Source: UBA6183 sp964545895 (GTDB lineage Bacteria; Bacteroidota; Bacteroidia; UKL13-3). From it: a stretch of 12,008 nucleotides of DNA. A program made the position numbers and the translations under genes. Positions within the stretch are counted from its first letter, which is position 1. Each line of letters opens with the position of its first letter. Where the stretch lies: contig CAZJHS010000090.1 in the NCBI GenBank assembly GCA_964545895.1, positions 1 to 12,008 of the forward strand, written 5' to 3'. Below the pieces are notes generated by a model. It did not search any database. It was not told the origin of the DNA and saw nothing but the letters and a program-made list of their open reading frames with translations. This document shows positions 1-6,915 of the stretch, in pieces.

Positions 1-1
1 C

Positions 2-52
2 AGTTTTGATATGGGAAGTATAAGTATGCGAAGCTTTATGCTAAAAGGTTGA
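2..52 (+). CDS. Possible C-terminal end of an upstream plus-strand gene (partial)
   Basis: One plus-strand frame is open from base 2 to a TGA at 50-52 and would encode the tail SFDMGSISMRSFMLKG. If real, the gene lies mostly left of the window and converges on the minus-strand gene ending at 41, overlapping it by 12 bases. The fragment is 16 codons long and carries no recognisable domain. Two minus-strand frames are also open across the first 40 bases, so this is only a candidate for explaining the left edge. Confidence 0.25.
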   Translation, partial: SFDMGSISMRSFMLKG

Positions 53-613
53 GGCTTGAAGAATGCGTAGTTTTACTGGTGTTTTTTGATTTTCGGGAGT
101 TAAATAATAAAAATTATTAACCTTGCTTTTAATGTTGTTTGATGCATTTATTAGCGCAATTCCACTAGTTAAAATAGTACCACTAATTATTGCTGATATA
201 GCTCCAGCTGATGCATCTTGAGATAAAACCCCAAGCGAAATAAGTACACCAATACTGCCAATGGTAGTTAATGTTACACCCGATGCCAGCTTTAATCCTT
301 TGTTGTTATTGATGTAAGAAGAGCTATTTCCAAATCCAGAAATGGCTGCTACAAAATTTACTTCTTCTGGATGTAGCACATAGGTACTGTCGTTTGTTAC
401 AAACAGAAATGTATTTTCATATACAGCATCAAAATAACCTTTTAACGAAGCAGTATCTTTAAGCCAAATTTGATAAGGCTGGTTAGCCTTTACTTGGTCG
501 TATGAATTGTGAATTTTATTATTAATATATAGGTTATACGATTGCTTTTGGGCAGATGCATATAAACTTAAAAACAATCCACATATTAGGGCGAATGAAC
601 TAAATTTATTCAT
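41..613 (-). CDS. Exported protein of unknown function with two C-terminal hydrophobic segments
   Basis: I do not recognise this 190-residue protein. It starts with a typical Sec signal peptide (residues 1-22, MNKFSSFALICGL through ASAQ). A beta-rich stretch follows at about 45-90, in which KGYFDAVYENTFLFVT and the later EEVNFV resemble a small SH3-like fold. Two glycine/alanine-rich hydrophobic segments at about 108-130 and 136-156 could form a membrane hairpin, and a polar tail ends the protein. The frame extends upstream to a TTG at 635-637. I chose the ATG at 611-613 because it sits exactly before the signal peptide. The gene lies 36 bases behind the Crp/Fnr-type regulator on the same strand, so cotranscription is possible. 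A near match to the -7 word (TATTATTG, one mismatch) lies in the gap, so it may also have its own promoter. An envelope location is inferred; the function is unknown. Confidence 0.8.
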   Translation of the reverse strand: MNKFSSFALICGLFLSLYASAQKQSYNLYINNKIHNSYDQVKANQPYQIWLKDTASLKGYFDAVYENTFLFVTNDSTYVLHPEEVNFVAAISGFGNSSSYINNNKGLKLASGVTLTTIGSIGVLISLGVLSQDASAGAISAIISGTILTSGIALINASNNIKSKVNNFYYLTPENQKTPVKLRILQASTF

Positions 614-649
614 AAGTGTCAATTTTTGGTATATCAATAATACAAAAAA

Positions 650-1357
650 CTAAACACTTGCGTGCGAAATTTTCTCCAATTTAGCTTTGTCTAATATTTT
701 AATTTTCTTTCCATCAAGTTCAATAAGCTTATCAGCTTTAAACTCGCTTAGTAAGCGTATAACAGTTTCGGTAGCCGTACCTACAATGTTTGCAATATCT
801 TCTCTTGGTAAAGTAATCGCAATTACATCTGCATCAAGATTGTTTGATTTAAAGGTAGCATGTAAAAACAATAAAGCTTCGGCTAATCTTTCGCGTACGC
901 TTTTTTGTGCTAAACTTTGAACGCGCTCTTCAACTACACCTAACTCGTGGCTTAAAGTTTTAAGTAACTCTTTGCTTATGGCTGTGTTCTCTTCTAAAAT
1001 TTGAAGAAACACTTGTTTAGGAATGAAACAAGCAATAGTATCTTCAATACAAACTGCCGATGATACCAATGGTTCATCTGCAATTAATGCACGATAGGCT
1101 AAAACATCGCCTGGCTGTGCAAAACGCAAAATTTGTTCTTTACCATCTAAATTGGTACGAACCAATTTAATAACACCGCTAACAATGCAGTAAACACCAA
1201 GTGGTGTGCCGCTTTCGTTAAAAAGTAATTCGCCTTTTTTGTATGCATGACAAGCTTTAGCTTGCTCTACAATTTGGGCTTGACTTGGTGTGCAATGGTT
1301 CAAAAATAAAATCTTGTTCGATTCGCAAAGCTTGTAATCCATGTTGGCTCTATGCAT
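650..1357 (-). CDS. Crp/Fnr-family transcriptional regulator
   Basis: A 235-residue DNA-binding regulator of the Crp/Fnr superfamily. Residues about 30-125 form the cyclic-nucleotide-binding-like beta roll (YKKGELLFNESG, LRFAQPGDVLAYRALI). A long dimerisation helix follows at about 126-158. The C-terminal winged helix-turn-helix has the diagnostic recognition pattern LPREDIANIVGTATETVIRL and the wing KLIELDGKKIKIL. The Arg-Ser pair that binds cAMP in E. coli CRP is not apparent after PGDVL, so cAMP is unlikely to be the effector. N-terminal cysteines occur at 11, 22 and 36 but lack FNR spacing, so an oxygen-sensing Fe-S cluster is not supported. The signal sensed is unknown. ATG codons at 1355-1357 and 1340-1342 are both possible starts; I kept the longer. 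A TAnnTTTG box lies 25 bases upstream. The gene lies between the M61 peptidase gene and the exported unknown protein, so its targets cannot be read from context. Confidence 0.93.
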   Translation of the reverse strand: MHRANMDYKLCESNKILFLNHCTPSQAQIVEQAKACHAYKKGELLFNESGTPLGVYCIVSGVIKLVRTNLDGKEQILRFAQPGDVLAYRALIADEPLVSSAVCIEDTIACFIPKQVFLQILEENTAISKELLKTLSHELGVVEERVQSLAQKSVRERLAEALLFLHATFKSNNLDADVIAITLPREDIANIVGTATETVIRLLSEFKADKLIELDGKKIKILDKAKLEKISHASV

Positions 1358-1382
1358 AGTATAGATTGTATTGATTGGAATT

Positions 1383-1390
1383 CAAAAATA
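1383..1390 (-). promoter_or_regulatory. Candidate -7 promoter box (TATTTTTG) for the Crp/Fnr gene
   Basis: On the minus strand the gap upstream of the regulator carries TATTTTTG, an exact match to the Bacteroidota sigma-ABfr -7 consensus TAnnTTTG, 25 bases before the start codon. A TTG lies 25 bases further upstream (1416-1418), a little further than the usual -33 spacing, so the -33 element is weak. Confidence 0.4.
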
Positions 1391-1418
1391 ATAAAAAAAT
1401 CAGATGCTGCTATATCAA

Positions 1419-2876
1419 TTAAACGTTTTGGGTCCATTTGGCATAGTTAGCTGCTTGCAACGCACTGATTTTATCAAGTTTAACTAAGTTAAAATTACCC
1501 TTTAAATCTTGTTGTAAGGTGCATCCAACAAGCAAAAGCGCATCGTTTAAGGCTTGCTGAAGTTGTCCCTTGCCCCAAATTAATGCAGTAAAATAATTAT
1601 CAAAACTAGTGCCTGCATATTTTTCGAGCAACGATTTGTATAAGGCTTCATCATAACCTTTATGGTTTTTAGCGTAGTGTTGATATAGCTCTTGTAACAC
1701 ATCATGCATGCTGTGTTTGCCTTTGCTATTGGCTATAATGGTTATGTCGGCAATGGCTGCCGCCATCAAACCTTCAATGTAAATAGAAACTTTGCGACCT
1801 AATACGCCAGGTACGTAACCATCAAGCCAAGTATCCCAGCTTGATTCGGCTACCGAGTAATTAAATCTACCCATGTTATCGGTGTGGCGTTTAATATCAC
1901 CATTAAAACTATTGGCGTATTGTTCCCAACTCCAAACCCCACTTTGTAGCAACATTAAATCACCATAATAGGTAGTTACACCTTCGTACACGTAACCTAA
2001 AGTACTGTAGTTTTCTTTAGTAAAATCGTAAGGCAACATATCGGTTGGCCTTATTCGTTTAATGTTCCATAAATGAAACAACTCGTGCGAGCTAATGGCT
2101 AACAAATCATGATAATATTCTTCGGTTGTTTGATCTAACGTTTGCCCCATAGCTATTACTGTACTATCTAAATGCTCAACTCCATGGCGGGCAGGCGTTG
2201 GGTGCATTAAATATAAAAAGTGGTAATCGGTGCAAGGTAAGTCGCCAAATACTTCAATTTGTTTTAATGTATAAAGTGTAGTGTCGGCAATTAAACGTTC
2301 AACATCAAAAGGATGGTTGCCCTGAAACCAAATGTGCATTTGGGTTTGGGCTACAGTAAAAGTATGATGCTGTAATGTATCGCTTGCAATTAATGGCGAA
2401 TCGGCTAAGTAATCAAAGTTCGGAGCTTGTAATTGATGATGTCCGCTTGGTTTTAACTGAGTAGCTATTTTGTAATCTTGTGGTAACGTAAAATCAATGG
2501 TGTAAGTTTCATCGGCCCGGCCTTCGGTATACATAAAACAATGTACAGGGTTAATGTACAAGTAAGTTTCATCTACAAAGCAAGCTCCAGCATCGGGCTG
2601 GTTGGCATAGTATTGATAACTAATTTTTACTGTTGAAATACCTTTGGTATCAACATGCCATCTGTCTTTAGTGATTTTTTGATAGGAAACGGGATTGCCA
2701 GCATCATCAACCATACTTAAACAACGTATGTTTTTAGCAAAGTTTTGCAACTCATATCGGCCTGGGCGCCAAGCAGGCAATTGCACTTCAATGCTATCTT
2801 GATGAATATGTGGAATTGTATAAGTTAATTGTATAAAATGATTTTGTGTATCGGCAATTGATATTTGATAATGCAT
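1419..2876 (-). CDS. M61-family zinc metallopeptidase (glycyl aminopeptidase type), PDZ-less
   Basis: A 485-residue peptidase of MEROPS family M61. Residues about 1-165 are the beta-sandwich M61 N-terminal domain (LPAWRPGRYELQNFAKN near the start). The gluzincin-like catalytic domain follows, with the zinc motif SSHELFHLWNIKRIRP: His264 and His268 as ligands, Glu265 catalytic, and Glu298 in YEGVTTYYGD as the probable third ligand. The family is known for aminopeptidase activity with preference for N-terminal Gly/Ala, but the substrate here is not known. Many family members run to about 600 residues with a C-terminal PDZ domain. This one stops about 40 residues after the catalytic region (IWGKGQLQQALNDALL) and has no PDZ. 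There is no signal peptide, so it is predicted cytoplasmic. The gene lies 48 bases behind the TIGR02757 gene and 61 bases ahead of the regulator gene on the same strand. The start is ATG, with a -7-like box 19 bases upstream. Confidence 0.93.
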   Translation of the reverse strand: MHYQISIADTQNHFIQLTYTIPHIHQDSIEVQLPAWRPGRYELQNFAKNIRCLSMVDDAGNPVSYQKITKDRWHVDTKGISTVKISYQYYANQPDAGACFVDETYLYINPVHCFMYTEGRADETYTIDFTLPQDYKIATQLKPSGHHQLQAPNFDYLADSPLIASDTLQHHTFTVAQTQMHIWFQGNHPFDVERLIADTTLYTLKQIEVFGDLPCTDYHFLYLMHPTPARHGVEHLDSTVIAMGQTLDQTTEEYYHDLLAISSHELFHLWNIKRIRPTDMLPYDFTKENYSTLGYVYEGVTTYYGDLMLLQSGVWSWEQYANSFNGDIKRHTDNMGRFNYSVAESSWDTWLDGYVPGVLGRKVSIYIEGLMAAAIADITIIANSKGKHSMHDVLQELYQHYAKNHKGYDEALYKSLLEKYAGTSFDNYFTALIWGKGQLQQALNDALLLVGCTLQQDLKGNFNLVKLDKISALQAANYAKWTQNV

Positions 2877-2895
2877 GTGATTGTATTTTATGGTG

Positions 2896-2903
2896 CAAAA
2901 ATA
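2896..2903 (-). promoter_or_regulatory. Candidate -7 promoter box (TATTTTTG) for the M61 peptidase gene
   Basis: Minus-strand TATTTTTG, an exact TAnnTTTG match, lies 19 bases before the ATG in the 48-base gap downstream of the TIGR02757 gene. I see no TTG at the expected -33 distance. The position matches the boxes upstream of the neighbouring minus-strand genes, which is the main support. Confidence 0.33.
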
Positions 2904-2924
2904 AAAATAGGCTGTTAAGGTAGG

Positions 2925-3701
2925 TTAAAATTTATCCATAATTCCAAGTCCAAATAGGGCGAAATCATATTTTACAGGATCATTTTTGTCAAATTGTTTA
3001 AGTGCTTCTGTTAACTCTAAAGCTGCTTGCCAATCATTTTGGGTGCGTTGTAATAAACTAAGTTTAGTGGCCACACGTTGCACATGCACATCTAAAGGGC
3101 ATACCAATTGTGCAGGTTTAATGTTGTTCCAAATGCCAAAATCTACACCTTTATTATCTTGTCTTACCATCCATCGCAAATACATATTTATACGCTTGCA
3201 AGCGGAGTGTTGAGCAGGCGATGCAATATGTTTGTATGTGCGCTGCGGTGCATCATCTAAACTAAAAAAATGGTTTCTAAAATTATTTAGGCCGTTTTCT
3301 GTTGTTGCATCATTAGGTTTAATTCCTTTGCTAAAAGCTGTTTCAAGCGATTTGTTTTTGCTGTACCAATACTTAAAAAAATGAATACAATAAAGTAAAT
3401 CGGTATCGTTAAAAGTTCGGTGTTTAAATCCTAAAAGTTTTTTTAAATCGTTATCGGTGTGGTGTAATATAAAATCATATGGTGCGTGGTCCATGCGTTC
3501 AATCAATTCCTTACATTTATTAATAATAGTTACCCTTTGGCCCCATGCAAAAATGGATGCAAAAAATCCCATAATTTCAATGTCTTGTTTTTGAGTAAAT
3601 AGGTGCGGAATACACACCGGATCATTTTCAATAAATTCGGTGGTATTGTATTGCTTGTATTTTTGGTCGAGTAATTTTTTTATGGTTTGATGCGCAGTCA
3701 T
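2925..3701 (-). CDS. TIGR02757 family (DUF2400) protein, endonuclease III-like motif
   Basis: A 258-residue protein whose conserved segments match the TIGR02757/DUF2400 family, which has no established function. Diagnostic stretches are FFASIFAWGQRVTII near residue 47, YLRWMVRQDN near 175, CPLDVHVQRVATKL around Asp204, and the C-terminal DPVKYDFALFGLGI. The PLDxHVxRV segment resembles the PVDxHVxR segment of HhH-GPD DNA glycosylases (Nth/MutY), where the aspartate is catalytic. The preceding helix-hairpin-helix glycine-rich loop and the C-terminal Fe-S cysteines of Nth are not visible. A DNA-repair or nucleic-acid role is therefore my inference only. Length is about normal for the family and no signal peptide is present. 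The ATG at 3699-3701 is preceded by AAGG, a weak ribosome-binding site, and a TAnnTTTG box lies 19 bases upstream. The gene is transcribed divergently from DPP III and heads the minus-strand group. Confidence 0.88.
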   Translation of the reverse strand: MTAHQTIKKLLDQKYKQYNTTEFIENDPVCIPHLFTQKQDIEIMGFFASIFAWGQRVTIINKCKELIERMDHAPYDFILHHTDNDLKKLLGFKHRTFNDTDLLYCIHFFKYWYSKNKSLETAFSKGIKPNDATTENGLNNFRNHFFSLDDAPQRTYKHIASPAQHSACKRINMYLRWMVRQDNKGVDFGIWNNIKPAQLVCPLDVHVQRVATKLSLLQRTQNDWQAALELTEALKQFDKNDPVKYDFALFGLGIMDKF

Positions 3702-3720
3702 GCCCTTAGTATTGAGTTGC

Positions 3721-3728
3721 CAAAAGTA
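3721..3728 (-). promoter_or_regulatory. Candidate -7 promoter box (TACTTTTG) for the TIGR02757 gene
   Basis: Minus-strand TACTTTTG matches TAnnTTTG exactly and lies 19 bases before the ATG, in the 129-base divergent gap shared with DPP III. No convincing -33 TTG is visible. On the plus strand, TAGGCTTTG at 3761-3769 is a near match (three-base instead of two-base spacer) that could serve DPP III, but this is weak. Confidence 0.35.
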
Positions 3729-3830
3729 GTAAACCTTCTGATTTTTGCCCGTTTATGTAATAGGCTTTGTTTTTAAAAGGCTAAATGCTTGTTTTGTTTT
3801 CAGAAATTTAAATTAATCAATCATAATTAT

Positions 3831-5888
3831 ATGAAAATTAAAACCATGATGATGTTATCGGCAATGAGCGCAGGTGTAGTTCTCAGTAGTTTTAAAGATG
3901 GGAATAAGAAACCCAAAAAGAACGTCCCAAGTTTCAATTACGAGTGCGACCGTTTTGCTGACATTCAAGTGTTACGTTACGAAATACCCGGTTTTAACGA
4001 GTTAACTCCTAAACAAAAAGAGTTGGCTTATTACCTGAGCGAAGCTGCCAATTGCGGACGCGATATTATTTACGATCAAAAGTACAAGCATAACTTGGCT
4101 ATACGTAAAACCATCGAAGCCATTTTAACATCATACCAAGGTGATAAAACTACAGACGATTACAAGAAGTTTGAGACTTACGCCAAGAAAGTATTTTTTG
4201 CTAATGGTATACACCATCATTACAGCAATATGAAATTTGTACCTGAGTGCAGTTTTGAGTTTTTTGCTTCGGCTGTAAAAGCTGTTCCAGCAGAAAGTCT
4301 TCCTTTAAACGGCCGCACGGTAGATGCTTTTTTAGCTGATATGAAGCCTATTATTTTCGACCCTAAAGTGGATGCTAAAATTGTTGATTTGGCCACAGGA
4401 ATTGATAATGTAAAAGCATCGGCTAATAATTTTTACGAAGGAGTAACACAAGCCGAAGTTGAAGCTTACTACAACACTCGCATGAATAAAAATGATGAGC
4501 AACCAATTTCGTGGGGATTAAACAGCAAGATGGTAAAAGAAAATGGTGTTGTTACCGAGAAAGTTTGGAAAGTAGGAGGGATGTATTCAGCAGCAATTGA
4601 AAAAATTGTTTTTTGGTTAGAAAAAGCGGTTACAGTTGCCGAAAACGATAAACAAAAGAAAGCGCTTGAATTGCTAGTAGAGTACTACAAAACTGGTGAT
4701 TTAAAAAAATGGGATGAGTACAACATTGCTTGGGTAAACGATACTGAAAGCAGATTAGATGTTGTAAATGGTTTTATTGAAGTATATGGTGATGCCATTG
4801 GTAAACGCGCAAGCTACGAATCTGTTGTTTCGATGAAAGATATGGAAGCTACTAAGCGTATTGCTAAAATTGCAGCCAATGCACAATGGTTTGAAGATCA
4901 CTCGCCATTAATGCCTGAGCATAAAAAGAAAGAAGTAAAAGGTATTACTGCTAAAGTAATTACTGTAATACAAGAGGCTGGTGATGGTGCACCATCAACC
5001 CCAATTGGAATAAACCTTCCTAATGCAAATTGGATTCGTCAGCAACATGGTTCTAAATCAGTTTCGTTAGGAAACATTGTTCACTCGTACAATGTAGTTG
5101 GTGCTAAAAGCCCAATGATGAAAGAGTTTGCATTGAGCGAAGAAGAAATTGAACGCAACAAACAATTTGGTGCATTAGCGGGCGATTTACATACTGATAT
5201 GCACGAAGTAATTGGTCATGCATCAGGCCAAATTAATAAAGGTGTTGGCGACCCAGATCAAACCTTGAAAAACTATGCAAGTACTTTAGAAGAAGCTAGA
5301 GCAGATTTAGTGGCATTGTATTACGTATATGATCCTAAATTAGTAGAGTTAGGTGTGATGCCAAGCCTTGAGGCGGGTAAATGCGAGTACGATGGTTACA
5401 TGCGTAACGGCTTAATTACTCAATTAACTCGTATTGAGTTGGGTGATAATTTAGAAGAAGCGCACATGCGTAACCGCCAATTGGTAGCTGCTTGGGCTAT
5501 GGAAAAAGGCAAAGCAGAAAATGTAGTGGAGTGGGTTAAGAAAGACGGAAAAACTTATGTACGTGTAAACGATTACGCTAAACTTCGTGAGTTGTTTGGT
5601 CAGTTATTGCGCGAAATTCAACGCATAAAATCTGAAGGTGATTATGCGGCTGCAACTGCATTGGTTGAAGGTTACGGAGTAAAAGTAGATCAAGCATTGC
5701 TTGAAGAAGTGCGCGACCGTTTTGCTAAGTTAAACACAGCGCCATACAAAGGTTTTATTCAGCCTAAGTTGCAAGCAACTTTAAATGGCCAAGAAGTAAA
5801 AGAGGTAACAGTAACTTACCCTGATAACTTTTTACAAGACCAACTTGAGCTAGGAAAAAAATATGGTTACTTACCAGTTTACAACTAA
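3831..5888 (+). CDS. Dipeptidyl peptidase III (M49 zinc peptidase), probably exported
   Basis: A 685-residue member of peptidase family M49, which removes dipeptides from the N-terminus of short peptides. The catalytic signature HEVIGH (the family's HExxxH motif) has zinc ligands His458 and His463 and catalytic Glu459. The second signature, EEARADLVALYY, supplies the third ligand, Glu488. NIVHSYNVVGAKSPMM upstream is also typical of bacterial DPP III. Length is near that of other M49 enzymes (human 737). The frame runs back to a TTG at 3789-3791, but I chose the ATG at 3831 because it begins a short basic-hydrophobic leader (MKIKTMMMLSAMSAGVVLSS). That leader suggests export to the periplasm, unlike the cytosolic eukaryotic enzyme. 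There is no lipobox cysteine. The gene appears monocistronic: a divergent promoter region precedes it and a strong terminator follows. Peptide salvage is the likely role, by family knowledge. Confidence 0.95.
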   Translation: MKIKTMMMLSAMSAGVVLSSFKDGNKKPKKNVPSFNYECDRFADIQVLRYEIPGFNELTPKQKELAYYLSEAANCGRDIIYDQKYKHNLAIRKTIEAILTSYQGDKTTDDYKKFETYAKKVFFANGIHHHYSNMKFVPECSFEFFASAVKAVPAESLPLNGRTVDAFLADMKPIIFDPKVDAKIVDLATGIDNVKASANNFYEGVTQAEVEAYYNTRMNKNDEQPISWGLNSKMVKENGVVTEKVWKVGGMYSAAIEKIVFWLEKAVTVAENDKQKKALELLVEYYKTGDLKKWDEYNIAWVNDTESRLDVVNGFIEVYGDAIGKRASYESVVSMKDMEATKRIAKIAANAQWFEDHSPLMPEHKKKEVKGITAKVITVIQEAGDGAPSTPIGINLPNANWIRQQHGSKSVSLGNIVHSYNVVGAKSPMMKEFALSEEEIERNKQFGALAGDLHTDMHEVIGHASGQINKGVGDPDQTLKNYASTLEEARADLVALYYVYDPKLVELGVMPSLEAGKCEYDGYMRNGLITQLTRIELGDNLEEAHMRNRQLVAAWAMEKGKAENVVEWVKKDGKTYVRVNDYAKLRELFGQLLREIQRIKSEGDYAAATALVEGYGVKVDQALLEEVRDRFAKLNTAPYKGFIQPKLQATLNGQEVKEVTVTYPDNFLQDQLELGKKYGYLPVYN

Positions 5889-5909
5889 TTTCAACATTTA
5901 ATTAATAAT

Positions 5910-5946
5910 AAAGCGTCTGCATGCAAAAATGTGCAGGCGCTTTTTT
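5910..5946 (+). terminator. Rho-independent terminator after DPP III
   Basis: Bases 5910-5921 (AAAGCGTCTGCA) pair with 5932-5943 (TGCAGGCGCTTT) to form a 12-bp stem with one G-U wobble around a 10-base loop. The stem runs into six Ts at 5941-5946. It starts 21 bases after the DPP III stop codon and ends just before the next gene, so it separates the two transcription units. Confidence 0.88.
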
Positions 5947-5953
5947 ATTTTTG
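5946..5953 (+). promoter_or_regulatory. Candidate -7 promoter box (TATTTTTG) abutting the barrel gene
   Basis: An exact TAnnTTTG match overlaps the tail of the terminator and ends four bases before the ATG at 5958. If used, transcription would start at or almost at the start codon, giving a leaderless message. No -33 TTG is seen. The T-rich terminator tail could produce this word by chance. Confidence 0.25.
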
Positions 5954-5957
5954 AGCT

Positions 5958-6560
5958 ATGAAAAAACTAATTACAGTTTTATCGCTAATTATTTTAGTTA
6001 GCGCAGTAAAGGCACAATCGTTTTTTAGCCTAGGTGCAAAGTTTGGTGTTACGCAAGGTTCGTTAACAAAAGCGCCAAGCTTGGGTTCGGGTAGTACAAC
6101 TACCGGTTTAGTGGGTGGTGTGTTTGCTAAAATAGGCGATGATGGATTGTTTCTTCAACCCGAAATTTTATTGAATCAGCGCATTGGTGTTTTTAATACC
6201 GATTCGGGGCAATCGGTTGTAAATACACTTACCTATTTAGATATTCCACTTTTGGTAGGCTATAAAGTTTCAGCATTTAGGTTTTATGGTGGTCCTAATT
6301 TTCAATTGTTGTTAGCGGCTAATCAAAAAGCACCAACCGGACTTAACGATCCATTTTTTTCGAAAGATAACTTTAACACTGCCACAGTTGGTTACCAAGT
6401 GGGTGTTGGTGCTAACTTAGGTAAAATTTGGGTTGATGTGCGTTATGATGCAAGCATTGGCGATTTAGGTAAAACCATAACCACCAATACAGGTAAGCAA
6501 ATTAATTACAGCACACGTGCAAGCATGTTTCAATTTACCATAGGCTATAAGTTTTTGTAG
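5958..6560 (+). CDS. Outer-membrane beta-barrel protein (PorT-like / OMP_b-brl type)
   Basis: A 200-residue protein with a clear Sec signal peptide (MKKLITVLSLIILVSAVKA, predicted cleavage before Gln20). It is followed by alternating amphipathic strands: FSLGAKFGVTQGS, GLVGGVFAKI, GLFLQPEILL, LTYLDIPLLVGYKV, FRFYGGPNFQLLL, TVGYQVGVGANLG, IWVDVRYDAS, and a closing strand ending in GYKFL with a C-terminal hydrophobic residue. The LDIPLLVGYK strand and glycine/aromatic pattern are characteristic of the small 8-strand-type barrels common in Bacteroidota (PorT family, OMP_b-brl domains). The specific role is unknown; a porin, adhesin or secretion accessory cannot be distinguished. It lies 11 bases after the terminator stem-tail and just one base before the MmcQ/YjbR gene, so these two are almost certainly cotranscribed. 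Confidence 0.88.
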   Translation: MKKLITVLSLIILVSAVKAQSFFSLGAKFGVTQGSLTKAPSLGSGSTTTGLVGGVFAKIGDDGLFLQPEILLNQRIGVFNTDSGQSVVNTLTYLDIPLLVGYKVSAFRFYGGPNFQLLLAANQKAPTGLNDPFFSKDNFNTATVGYQVGVGANLGKIWVDVRYDASIGDLGKTITTNTGKQINYSTRASMFQFTIGYKFL

Positions 6561-6561
6561 T

Positions 6562-6915
6562 ATGAATATTGAACACTTTAGAGACTATTGCTTGAGCCTT
6601 AAAGGTACAGAAGAAACATTTCCGTTTGGCGAAGACACATTGGTTTTTAAAGTGATGGGCAAAATGTTTGCGCTAACAAGTTTTAGCGAGCCCGATAGAT
6701 GTAACCTAAAATGCAACCCCGATTATGCATTAGATTTACGTAGCGATTACGGTGCTGTTACACCCGGATACCACATGAACAAGCAACATTGGAATACCAT
6801 TCACTATAATCAAGATTTACCTGATGCTTTACTTATTGAGCTTGTAAAACATTCGTACGATTTGGTGGTGCAATCGCTTACTAAAAAACTTCAAACCGAA
6901 TTAAATCAATTATGA
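6562..6915 (+). CDS. MmcQ/YjbR family protein
   Basis: A 117-residue cytoplasmic protein of the MmcQ/YjbR family (double-wing DNA-binding-like fold). Family hallmarks are the N-terminal CLSLKGTEETFPFGEDTLVFKV, GKMFALTSF, LKCNPDYALDLRS, and the signature TPGYHMNKQHWNTI, followed by a C-terminal helix pair (LPDALLIELVKHSYDLVV). Length is standard for the family. Cellular function is not established; the fold suggests nucleic-acid binding, but no partner is visible here. The ATG follows the barrel gene's stop after one base, and its own stop codon overlaps the start of the 30-codon gene (ATGA). This implies a translationally coupled three-gene unit. Confidence 0.93.
   Translation: MNIEHFRDYCLSLKGTEETFPFGEDTLVFKVMGKMFALTSFSEPDRCNLKCNPDYALDLRSDYGAVTPGYHMNKQHWNTIHYNQDLPDALLIELVKHSYDLVVQSLTKKLQTELNQL

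Noticed and set aside
614..637. Upstream extension of the exported unknown protein from a TTG codon
   Set aside because: The ATG at 611-613 directly precedes a textbook signal peptide, and the longer form would bury it.
687..920. 77-codon plus-strand open frame inside the Crp/Fnr gene
   Set aside because: It is antisense to the HTH region of a well-supported regulator and its serine-rich translation shows no domain.
2986..3213. 75-codon plus-strand open frame inside the TIGR02757 gene
   Set aside because: It is antisense to conserved family motifs, and its cysteine/serine-rich translation looks non-coding.
3789..3830. Upstream extension of DPP III from a TTG codon
   Set aside because: It would add 14 residues ahead of a natural leader peptide starting at ATG 3831. 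The added sequence does not resemble a signal or family N-terminus.
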